This document shows, in pieces, positions 55,122-64,000 of a DNA stretch of 64,000 bases; positions within the stretch are counted from its first letter, which is position 1; every line of letters starts with the position of its first letter. Under the pieces are notes generated by a model. It was given only the letters and a program-made list of their open reading frames with translations, searched no databases and was not told the DNA's origin. The DNA is taken from assembly GCA_015143295.1 (NCBI GenBank), contig CM026552.1, forward strand, positions 61,374,944 to 61,438,943. Direction: 5' to 3'. Both the position numbers and the translations under genes were made by a program. The DNA is from Tetracentron sinense. Taxonomy: Eukaryota; Streptophyta; Magnoliopsida; Trochodendrales; Trochodendraceae.

Positions 55122-56780
55122 CTAATCTCTTCTATCCAAAATCTGAACTGGCTTTTCAATCAGGGTGAGGTCCTCTCGAATCTCCAACTGTTCCAAGTCT
55201 ATGACATGTGAGGGATCTGCAATGTACTTCCGAAGCATAGACACATGAAAGACGTTGTGAACTGTGGCCATGTGAGGTGGGAGAGCCACTCTATAAGCAA
55301 CCTCACCAACTCGTGTGATAATCTCAAGAGGCCCAACATAACGAGGACTGAGCTTGCCTCGCTTTCCAAATCTCATGATCCCTTTGCTAGGAGATACTTT
55401 CACAAAAACTTGATCCCCTACTTGAAATTCCAAGTCCCTACAGCGCGTGTCCGCATAACTTTTCTGGCGATCTTGAGCGGCTTTCAATCGGTCCCGAATG
55501 ATCTTAACTGTGTTTACAGTTTGCTCAATCAACTCCGGACCAAGTATTTTCCTTTCTCCTACCTCATCCCAATAGAGAGGAGACCTACAACTTCGCCCAT
55601 ACAAGGCCTCAAATGGTGCCATTTGGATACTTGCCTGATAGCTGTTATTATAGGCAAATTCAACCAAAGGCAAGTGCTCTTCCCAACTGCCTCTGAAATC
55701 CAACATACAAGCCTGAAGCATGTCTTCAATGACTTGGTTCACTCTCTCGGTTTGTCCATCCGTCTGTGGATGAAAAGCGGTGCTGAAATCAAGTCGGGAA
55801 CCCATAGCCTCCTGGAAACTTTTCCAAAATCTTGACGTGAATCTTGGATCCCGATCCGATACAATACTGACGGGCACTCCGTGCAACCTCACCACTTCCT
55901 TGATGTATAGAGCGGCCAACTGGCTAGAGTTGAAAGTAGTTCGGTAAGGTAAGAAGTGAGCAGACTTCGTCAAACGGTCTACTACAACCCAAATTGCATC
56001 TGAGGTCTTTGCCATTTTTGGCAAACCAACTATGAAATCCATGGATATGTTCTCCCATTTCCATTCGGGAATAGGAAGAGAATGCAATAGACCGGCGGGT
56101 CGCATGTGTTCTGCTTTCACCTATTGGCACACTAAGCACCGTGTCACATATTCTGCAACATCCCTCTTCATATTCCGCCACCAAAAGTGACTCTTGAGGT
56201 TCCTGTACATCTTTGTACCCCCTAGATGCATTGTGTACTTTGAACGGTGTGCTTCATCCAAAATCTCTCTTCGAAGATCTGCATTGGCTGGGACGCACAG
56301 CCTTCCCTTGAATGTGATAGCACCCCGACTAGTGAGAGAGAAGTCCTCACTACCCTTAGCAACTTCCTTGTTCCGATAAGCCAACAATTCAGCGTCCGTG
56401 GCTTGGTATTCTTGGATTAAATCTATGATGTAGGGCCGAACCGTGACATTTGCCAGTGTAGGACCACGGACAGAGTTATTCACACTGATGTCCAGATTTG
56501 CCAAATCTTCTAGTAGTTTCCATTCTTGAACCAACATGTGTGCTAACAACCCTTGAGGTCTTCTACTCAAAGCATCAGCCACTACATTTGCTTTACCCGG
56601 GTGGTATTGAATGGTACAATCATAATCCTTCAAAATTTTCATCCAACGCCGTTGCCTTAGATTCAGCTCCTTTTGGGAAAAGAGATACTTGAGACTCTTG
56701 TGATCAGTGAACACATAGAACTCCACCCCATAAAGGTAATGACGCCAAATCTTAAGTGCAAACACGACTGCCGCAAGCTC
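55122..56780 (-). pseudogene. Tekay-B RNase H and integrase with chromodomain-type C-terminus (relic)
   Basis: Minus-strand order: RNase H end ([55 protein letters not shown]); integrase zinc segment ([16 protein letters not shown]); core with [30 protein letters not shown] and HPQTDGQTERVNQVIEDML carrying the D-D-E acidic residues; C-terminal words VGDQVFVKVSPSKGIMRFGK and PRYVGPLEIITRVGEVAYRV, then HNVFHVSMLRKYIADPSHV, which begins the part where Tekay elements carry a chromodomain. The chromodomain is thought to guide insertion to certain chromatin. Broken. Confidence 0.92.
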
Positions 56781-57330
56781 CAAGTCGTGTGTGGGAGCTG
56801 TGCCTGGTGCAAGCTCGATCACAAACTCAATCTCCCTGTCTAGAGGTAATCCTGGCAACTCCTCTGGAAACACATCCAGGAATTCACTCACAACTGGAAT
56901 TGTCGATGAGTCCTTTGCCTCGGGGTTAGCTAAGCTCAACGCCGTAAAACGAGCGATATCTCTACCTTTCAACCCCCGAAAGTGAAATGGTTTTCCTTCT
57001 ACCGGCTTGAAGAGTACCATCTTCTCAAAGCAAGCTACATGCCCATGATGCGCTGCTAACCAGTCCATTCCCAATATAACATCAAAGTCTTGGAATCCAA
57101 GGACGATGAGATCAACCGCCAACTCGTTGGTTCCAACTTGGACCACACTATTTCTATACACTTTATCTGCCACTACTGTTTTGCCGAGGGGAGTCGAAAT
57201 GGCTAACTCCGGTTTTAGCTGTCTAGGCTCCTCAGAAAAGCTTTCTGAAAAACTCGGCGAGACAAATGAATGAGTAGACCCGGTATCAATCAACACTCGA
57301 GCCAAATACTCATTGACTAGTAGGGTTCCT
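56781..57330 (-). pseudogene. Tekay-B protease relic
   Basis: [20 protein letters not shown] holds the catalytic D-T-G, followed by [31 protein letters not shown] and [20 protein letters not shown]. The family's protease matures gag-pol. The following words [20 protein letters not shown] are the usual start of the reverse-transcriptase linker. A short non-coding interval separates it from gag. Confidence 0.88.
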
Positions 57331-57469
57331 GAAATTTTAGCTAGCGGAGTTAATCCATGCATCAACAGCGTATACGTGTAGGTATATATACATATAGAAC
57401 ATGCCGAGTACGTACACAAAGAATATAGCATAACATAACAATCACGAATAAAGAAAATAACTCCAAACG

Positions 57470-58723
57470 TGTACCTTGCACCACATCATCAGATGCAAGT
57501 GCATCACCCTCTGTCAAAGCAAATACACGCCCCTGGTTCGCCTGGCGAGACTGAGGTGTAGACCGGGTAGTCTGAGATGATGCCTGGTATGATCCTGCTG
57601 GGCGTGCTGGGGGCCTACTACCCTGAGACTGGCCTGGTAAATGCCGGGTAGGGCAATCCCTGATCACGTGGCCCTGGCGGCCACAGTGAAAACATCCACC
57701 CGATGCTCTTAGGCAATCCCCTGCTGGGTGCCTTCGGCCGCATGAAGGGCAGGCCTCGTGCGTGCGGGTACGAGGGGCCTGAGGTGGAGCATATCTCGCC
57801 ACCTGAGGTGCAACTGGCCGTGGGGCCGGGAGGGCCTGAGGTCGAGGTGCCTGTGGTACATACTGCCGTGGTGCTGGAGGCGCATAAGTCGGCCTCATCG
57901 GTGGTGCTGGCCATGTATACTGATAAGGGCCGGTACGAGCCCGCCTCTCTGGAGGTGCTGAACTACTGGCTTGGCCTCTCGCCAACTCTCTCTTCTTAGA
58001 CACCGCTTCAGAATTGGCCTCGACCAATAAGGCCTTGTCTACCACTTCAGGGTAGGTAGCATGCCTGAAAATGGAAACCTTCTCCATAATAACATCCTTC
58101 AGCCCTTGCTCAAATCTTCTCACCTTCATTGCCTCAGTAGCAACCATATGAGGCGCAAATCTCGATAATTCTGAGAACTTGGCCTCATAAGCAGCCACAG
58201 ACATCGAACTTTGCTCAAGGTTGATGAATTCTCTCTCTTTCTTTTCCCGTGCGCTGATCGGAAAATACTTCTTGTAAAAAGTATCTTTGAACTCTTCCCA
58301 AGTCCAAGGTTGACCCTGTATGGTCAAATCTCGCGTCCTCAATGCGGACAACCACCAATGGTGGGCTTCACCCTCTAGCATGAAAACTGCCCATGCTACT
58401 CTATCCTCCTCTGAAGGTGAGAGGACCGCAAAAATATTCTCCATCTGGAGGATCCATGCCTCCGCAGCAAGAGGGTCCACACTCCCATGGAAGGGTGGAG
58501 GCCTCAATCTCCTGAATGCCTCAACTCCAGCGGTACGATGTACTGGAGCTGCGGCCGGTGGAGTAGGTGCCACCGATGATGGTATAGCCCGCCGAGCCGC
58601 CAGTATGGCGAGTGTCTCAGCAATAGAGCCTAAGACCTGAGAGAGGTCCGGCTGCTCATCCTCATCCCGTGAAGAAGAGGAAGCTCTGGTATGTGGTCCA
58701 CGACCCCGTGTGTTCCGTCTCAT
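57470..58723 (-). CDS. Tekay-B gag (open frame of a fossil element)
   Basis: Start at 58723, [20 protein letters not shown]. Retrotrans_gag core at about residues 50-200 ([79 protein letters not shown]), a basic proline-rich stretch, then the CCHC knuckle [15 protein letters not shown] near residue 350. It ends near 57470 with DVVQG, where the interval before the protease begins. It is the best preserved gag in the window. Confidence 0.93.
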
Positions 58724-59084
58724 GACTAAAGTCCAGAGAATAATAACACCACATGAGTCTAACTTGAAACTACAGTTTATTTCAATGCCATTTCACAATA
58801 ATTCATTTTGTATTAGTTGTATAATACTAATATACATCACATCAAGTCATCAGAGTATTCATCACATTATACTTATACTTTAGTGTTCTAGCGTACCTAG
58901 TTACCGTACTTGGTTAAAGCAACCATTTTAGACTAAGACTAAAGTTTAGTCTTAAACTTGGAACCAGACTCGTTTCCGACTCACTTCCTTCCTAACTTGT
59001 TTCCTAACATATGCTCTTGTCAAGCCGTGGTATAAGATTCTAAGTGACCCTAGAGACCTAAAGCCTAAGCTTTGATACCACTTC
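58724..59084 (-). promoter_or_regulatory. Tekay-B leader and primer-binding site
   Basis: The minus strand at 59080-59069 reads TGGTATCAAAGC, the initiator methionine tRNA site with one change from the form in copy A, four bases from the LTR end at 59085. Confidence 0.88.
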
Positions 59085-59853
59085 TGTCGCGACCCAAAAC
59101 CCACCCTAGGAGTTAGAGTGAACTTTGGACAACTAATCATGGCTTACATGACTTGCTTGACAAACCAACCTGCAAAAACCCACAGAGCATATACAATAGA
59201 GGACATTATAGCGGAAACATAACCATAAAGCACAGCGGAAGTCTAACAACCTCTAAGTATATACACATGGCAAATCCAAGTTTATACAAAAAGTAACCAA
59301 AAGAAAGTGCGGACAGACCCGCCAAAATACATGAATGTATATCTCTCATCTCACCCACAGCTAATCCACTCAGAATCTAACACCACCTACTGATAACCCT
59401 CTACGGGAGGTTCCTCCAAAGGCTCCTCGACGTACTCCTCCTCCACCCATGGACCAGGAGCACAAACATCAAATGGAGCAGCAGCTCCCTCAGAACCTGC
59501 CAACATAAGAAGTACGGCTGAGCATGGAATACTCAGCGGGTACTAAATACTAACCAACAGTCATAGTATACAGATAGCATACATAAAGTAGGAAGCAAGT
59601 TGCATATATAGAACAGGAACAATTTATATCATACAAGGAAGTAAAGCAATTTATATTCATGCCTGCATTCAGAAAGACTGATAAAACCCTTGAAAACATC
59701 GTGCACTTGACTTGACTTGAAATACCCTTTGCGTGATTGGGAACTTGTTAACCGTGTCATGCTTGTCATGCTTGCATCATGCGTGCCATGTCATGTCATG
59801 CGTGTCATGCGAGTATCATGCTTGCTTGTTCATAATTTAAACATGTTCACATG

Positions 59854-60000
59854 CCTAGTTGCCGTTCATAGTCCGTCGCAACTAGTACCCTATATGCAGA
59901 TGGGTATGCCTAGTTGCCGTTCATAGCCCGTCGCAACTAGCATCCATGCGGAATGTGAATGCCTAGTTGCCGTTCATAGCCCGTTGCAACTGGCATCCAT
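59854..60000. repeat. 53-55-bp array with CTAGTTGC/GCAACTAG arms, 3 copies
   Basis: CCTAGTTGCCGTTCATAG begins at 59854, 59909 and 59962. Each unit has arms CTAGTTGC and GCAACTAG (third copy GCAACTGG) around a 15-nt centre, so each can form an 8-bp stem. Confidence 0.9.
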
Positions 60001-61029
60001 GCGTGTAATGCCATGCAGAGTTATGCGTGTCATGTGATGCTATGCTATGCGTGTCATGCCATGCTATGCTATGCGTGTCATGCGAAGCTATGCATGTCAT
60101 GCGAGGGGATGAGAGACCTTTCCCTATGCAATGCATGATTGTCTTGCCCTTGTCAAAAGCGAAGTGAAACATATCTTAGGATATGCCCCACTTCTACATC
60201 CCATACTTAAAACATCGGTAAATCACGTCATTTCATGCGTGCTCGTGAGATCGTGTGCATACTTGCATTTGGAATTAAATATGGCAATTTGGGGTAATTC
60301 ACAAAGCATAGCATATAACAATTTAAGTGAGTAATAATCTACGCATTTTAAGAAATGTAAGAAACACACTATTATGAACCCTAACAAATTTCAAGAGCAA
60401 TTAAGCATGGGTTCCCTTAATTTATCATTTATTTTGTTCACCTTGGCATTTCATCAAACATGGGGTGTGTTCATTATTCACTTAAACCTAAATCATGCTT
60501 TTCTAGGTGGGTTATGCTCACATCACACTTGTATGTTCATTATTAGTACAACGCCCTTTCCCATTCGTTCATCGCATCATCCACACGGCACCCATTCGCC
60601 AACATCCATCTACATTCACCATTCATACCACCAATCTCATAACATATATATAAGTGAAGGAAAACAAGGAGAAACAAAGGAAAAAGGGAAGCTATAACTA
60701 GGAGGGTAGTAAGAAGTACCGACCTTGATCAAGTGAGGAAGAAATCCCCTTCCAAAAACGACCGTGAGTTGCTGCCCTAGCTTGAGGAGATGCTCCTCAC
60801 GAGCTTGTGCCTTGATCTTGAAGAAAAAGGGGCTTGAGTTGAGTGTGGGTTTGCAAACCCCTTGATTTCTCTCCAAAAATGGAAACCCTAGGTTTAGGAA
60901 TCGCCCTCTCCTCTCTTCTTATCCCCCAAATCCTCTAAGTGTTGAGAATGAGCCCTAAAGGCTCGGGTTAAACTCTTAAGGTAAGAGTGAACCGACCAAA
61001 AGACCATAATACCCTTACTGAAGTTTCTA

Positions 61030-61360
61030 CAACAACACGAGTGCCGAACATGTTGTGCTGTGAATAGTGCCAAACACGTTGTGCTGTGAATAGTGCCAAA
61101 CACGTTGTGCTGTGAATAGTGCCGAACACGTTGTGCTGTGAATAGTGTTGAACACGTTGTGCTGTGAATAGTGTTGAACTCGTTGTCCGTTGTGTTGTGC
61201 ATAGTGCTGAGCTCGTTGTCCGTTGTGTTGTGCATAGTGCTGAGCTCGTTGACCGTTGTATTATGTACAACGTGCCCGTCATGAGCTGTACAACGTACCC
61301 GTTGTTGCTGTACAACGTACCCGTTGTCTGTTGCACAACCGATGCACAACGTATACGCTA
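61030..61360. repeat. Repeat cassette in U3 of the Tekay-B 5' LTR
   Basis: Five clear CGTTGTGCTGTGAATAGTG units, then longer variants, then ACAACGTACCCGTTGT palindromes (about 61295-61330). Copy number and order differ from the 3' LTR cassette at 54286-54625. Confidence 0.9.
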
Positions 61361-61615
61361 TCAGAGCTAGAGGTACGTCCTTAGTGCCTAACCGAGCTAC
61401 GATTTCCCGCAGGTCCAGACTGTTTTGGCCATATCTTTTGACTCGTTCGTCCGATTTTGACGATTCAACTTGCGTTGGGTTTGTACTTCGAAAAGGAACA
61501 TTTCTAACATTTTAGAATTTCCAATTTCTTACTTATTTATTAATTATACCTCTTTAAAGGCAAAATGGCAACGAAAGTGTCATGCATAAAATGTGAAGAG
61601 GTCCGGGGCTCTACA

Positions 61616-61857
61616 CTTAGAGAGTAGGTAACCATCTCCGGATGGTAGTTTAGGGGTGCCTAACACCTTCCCCTAACTCAAATAAATCCTTACCTTGAAC
61701 TAAATTTCAAGGCCAAAGCCTTATCCAACCTTTTAAGGGACCCTATTTTCCCTAATAATCTAAATAGGTGGCGACTCTCTCTTTTCAACATTTTTAGCAC
61801 TATTACTCTTCGGATTCAATCCTGATCGGGAGTGGGGGTTAAAATCCTGGGTCTACA
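61616..61857 (+). repeat. T3 5' LTR, second piece
   Basis: Resumes with the target duplication CTTAG and the Tat-type words TGCCTAACACCTTCCCCTAA and AGGTGGCGACTCTC, ending CTACA at 61857. Confidence 0.85.
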
Positions 61858-63124
61858 GCTTGGCGACTTTGTTGGGGACTCTGATTTCGTAGACCAGTAT
61901 TCAAGCAAAAACCTAAGTCTGAACTGAACAAGGAAAACCACATCAGAAACTTTTACTTTCATCGTTATGCTGTTAATTTTGTACATATTCTTACTTTACT
62001 ATCATTCAACAAATCTCGGACATTTGTTTGCCAACTTAGCAACATGCCTAGGATTCCCTTTTTGTTTATTGCTTGATTTTGATTATTATATTCATATTCA
62101 TATTCATTGCATACCAGAATAAGGACCCTTTCACCTATCTAGTTGGATCCGGTAAGCTTACAATCGAGGGATGGTTATCCCTGATACTGGAGCCCCAAAA
62201 TCTGTGGAAAGTACTGGTTGTAGAACGAGGGATGGTTATCTCCTGTAAACGCGACTGGTCTTTCCAGCTTGCATCAATCGTCCCTTTTGAGGTATGTTCT
62301 ATACCAGGGAGTCACATATACGGTCAAGTGCTCATCAACCTTTAAATAAAAACCTTACATACACCAGCATAAGCATATAGACTATAGGTCTTTGTTTGGG
62401 CATAAACCAAGAACACCCGTCAGGAGGGACTACCTTATCCCTGTTCTATTACTGGTTTAAGCCACTCATGCATCATTTGTTCAGGTATAGGGACAATCTT
62501 ATCCCTATACTTAACCATTTTCAGAGCTTGTGTGAGCCTTGATTGCTAGATAGGTCTAACCCTATTCTTTTCTAAGTCAACAAGATGTTGTGAGGGTTAA
62601 AACCCTAGACTCTAAACAAATCACATTGTTAATCCATTGATTCATTTTGATCTTGACCAAATGGGCTCTGGCTCTCAACAACCCAGATAAGTGAAATGGA
62701 CATCTGTCCACTCACCTCATTGTCACACACGTTGAGTTGACGTATCTTTTTTGAGTATACTTGCTCAATTCATTCATTCAATTCATAAAAAAAATTCATT
62801 TAATTGATTCAAGTCAATTCAAAAACTTCATTCAATCATTTTGCTCATCATCACATTGTTTAAATCATATATTAGTCTTAGGACTTTCCGCATCCATCAT
62901 TTTATGCATACTTATATTCATAACCCGACAAGGGGCAATGCCCCATGTCAAAACGTCATCTATTAGATCATATGTGTGTCGCATCACTACTTTCATCATT
63001 GTCTTAATTCAGTCTTCATTTAGCATCTCGAGCGTCATCTGACTCATTTGTACATTCCGCTTATTACCACCCAGTTCATAGCACACTGAGCGGAAGCAGT
63101 ACTAAGCTATCTGCCCTCTTTGAG
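61858..63124 (+). promoter_or_regulatory. T3 leader with primer-binding site
   Basis: TGGCGACTTTGTTGGGGAC at 61861-61879 is the likely primer-binding site (begins TGG to pair with a tRNA CCA end; tRNA not identified). The remaining 1.2 kb has no convincing gene and no ORF1 like that of T1/T2. Confidence 0.68.
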
Positions 63125-64000
63125 ATGACTCCAATAAGCATGAGATTAACTGATCGAGAACAGAAAGTTGTCAAAGGTGTGGAAACCGACCCTGACAGCC
63201 CAGTATCTCCTCAACATGTACTGTAGAAAATCCTTGATTTTGGGGCAAGGGTATTTGGAACTAAACAAGGCATCCTAGAGCTGAAAAACATCATACAGGA
63301 TATCTTGAATGTCGTGAATAGGAAGCAACCGTCCTCCTCTTCTATCCCGATCGCTGAATCACTTGCCTTAAACCAATCAAACCCATCATCTCACAATCCA
63401 CCACCTCCAAACCCATCATCTCACAATCCACCACCTCCAAACCCATCATCTCACAACCCACCACCTCCAAATCCACCATCTCACAACCCACCACCTCTAA
63501 ATCCACCATCTCACAACCCATCACCTCAAAATCCACCATCTCACAACCCACCACCTCCAAATCCACCATCTCATTATCCACCACCTTCAAACCAGTCTCT
63601 CACAATCCACTACAGTTGAACCAACCATCATCCTCCAACATCCCGCCACCACGCACTGACCAGTATGAGAAGGAGGTAAGGATTGCCCAGAATACAGAGC
63701 AGCCAGGTATATCAACCAGCTCATCCCATACTCCAGACTTCTACAAGGACAGGATTGAGAGGTTAGAACAACTGGTGAAGAGGGCCCAAGGGTCCTATAA
63801 CTTAGCATCCACTGACTTCCGAGATATGTGTCTGCATCCGGGGATTCAATTGCCTCAAGACTTCAAAATGCCCAAATTTGAGAAGTATAACGGAAAAGGA
63901 TGTCCAGAGACACACCTAAAAGTTTACTGCGGAGAGCTGTTCCAGCTAGAACACGGAGATAAGCTGCTAATTCAGCTATTTCAGAGAAGTTTGAAGGGAC
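63125..64000 (+). pseudogene. T3 gag, N-terminal part (runs off the window)
   Basis: The likely start at 63125 gives MTPISMRLTDREQKVVKG. A proline-rich repeat region at 63381-63600 encodes about seven units of the NPPSHNPPPP type. Then come a coiled-coil-like stretch (IERLEQLVKRAQG) and the gag core (FKMPKFEKYNGKGCPETHLK, VYCGELFQLEHGDKLLIQLF) to the edge. Tat-lineage gag by the core words. It looks broken in the part seen. Confidence 0.82.
63381..63600 (+). repeat. 30-bp coding tandem array, about 7 copies
   Basis: AATCCACCATCTCACAACCC recurs every 30 bp (63381, 63411, 63441, 63471, 63501, 63531, 63561). The period is a multiple of three, keeping a ten-residue proline-rich unit in frame. 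The opposite-strand frame across it (63342-63590) is a by-product. Confidence 0.93.

Larger units (their letters stand above)
52328..61615 (-). mobile_element. Tekay/Del-type chromovirus, copy B, minus strand, complete ends
   Basis: 5' LTR 59085-61615, primer-binding site 59080-59069 (TGGTATCAAAGC), gag, protease, RNase H, integrase with chromodomain-type tail, polypurine tract 54916-54902, 3' LTR block 52328-54901. Target duplication CTTAG. Gag is one open frame and pol is in few pieces, but not every pol domain of the family is recognisable, so the copy is broken, with a small number of breaks. The two LTR blocks differ strongly in part, and the 3' block carries an extra LTR end (52328-52482), so the copy looks chimeric (see findings). 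Confidence 0.92.
59085..61615 (-). repeat. Tekay-B 5' LTR (2531 bp)
   Basis: From TGTAGAGCCCCGGAC (minus strand, 61615) to GGTCGCGACA (59085). Contains three CTAGTTGC...GCAACTAG units (59854-60000), CATG-rich short repeats (about 59755-60110) and the upstream cassette of CGTTGTGCTGTGAATAGTGCC units (61030-61360). Confidence 0.93.
52323..61620. repeat. Target duplication CTTAG flanking Tekay-B
   Basis: CTTAG at 52323-52327 and 61616-61620 directly borders the TGTCGCGACC end (52328) and the ...CTCTACA end (61615). It shows a single insertion event framing 52328-61615 and lets the T3 LTR be read through. Confidence 0.93.
50590..64000 (+). mobile_element. Tat-lineage element T3, plus strand (right end outside window)
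   Basis: The LTR starts near 50590 (GTAAACACCCATATTT), is split by Tekay-B at 52327/61616 and ends ...GGGTCTACA at 61857. The primer-site-like TGGCGACTTTGTTGGGGAC follows three bases later, then a leader and the beginning of gag. LTR words such as GGATACGTAGGCAGCC and TGCCTAACACCTTCCCCTAA are typical of the Tat lineage. It differs from T1/T2 in LTR and gag sequence. Inserted in the integrase of T2. Confidence 0.83.

Noticed and set aside
57703-57999. Plus-strand frame of 98 codons opposite Tekay-B gag
   Set aside because: Shadow of the proline-rich gag region on the other strand; no domain.
62073-63042. Two plus-strand frames in the T3 leader with hydrophobic stretches
   Set aside because: No conserved domain, no matching frame in other Tat elements here, and composition typical of an AT-rich leader.
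63342-63590. Minus-strand frame with repeated CEMVDLEVV words
   Set aside because: Antisense of the 30-bp array in T3 gag.
1-64000. Host protein-coding genes, rRNA and tRNA genes
   Set aside because: Every coding signal I could recognise belongs to a retroelement; the tRNA-like words are primer-binding sites of about 12 bases, not genes.

Overview
This window looks like nuclear DNA of a seed plant, almost certainly a flowering plant with a large, repeat-rich genome. I recognise no host gene, rRNA or tRNA. Nearly every base belongs to LTR retrotransposons nested in one another: Ty3/gypsy of the Tekay/Del chromovirus lineage, Ty3/gypsy of the Tat/Ogre lineage (second 'archaeal' RNase H, extra ORF before gag), and one Ty1/copia element of the SIRE/Maximus lineage. 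The species cannot be named from this sequence. All elements are treated as fossils; all of them look broken.

Layout. 1-6890: Tekay copy 'A', minus strand, running off the left edge, with its 5' LTR at 4548-6890. 6891-7656: reverse-transcriptase fragment of a second Tekay element ('D'). 7657-34521: Tat/Ogre element 'T1', minus strand, interrupted by a solo LTR of the A family (14152-16485, 5-bp duplication CTTCC) and by a whole SIRE copia element (22826-33750, duplication GGTCA). 34522-37805: composite Tekay relic 'C'. 37806-38924: AT-rich DNA I cannot classify. 38925-50589: Tat/Ogre element 'T2', plus strand, cut at its integrase by element 'T3' (50590 to the right edge). T3's 5' LTR is split by Tekay copy 'B' (52328-61615, minus strand, duplication CTTAG). 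The implied order is T2, then T3, then B on the right, and T1, then solo A and SIRE, on the left.

The main unexplained signal is in the LTRs. Most LTR families here carry clusters of short inverted repeats in which the centre is kept while the two arms change together from copy to copy. The clearest are seven hairpins with a constant 7-nt loop in the T1/T2 LTRs, a five-unit hairpin array in relic C, and TTCGNCGACGAA dyads in SIRE. The SIRE dyads occur as one cluster before the LTR TATA box and as a second cluster just before a TATA box upstream of the extra (env-like) ORF, which suggests an internal promoter. The A and B Tekay LTRs share backbone sequence but carry unrelated repeat cassettes at the same upstream position.

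Coordinates of LTR ends and target duplications are read directly from the sequence. Internal domain limits are approximate. Family names come from recognised protein motifs, not from a database search.
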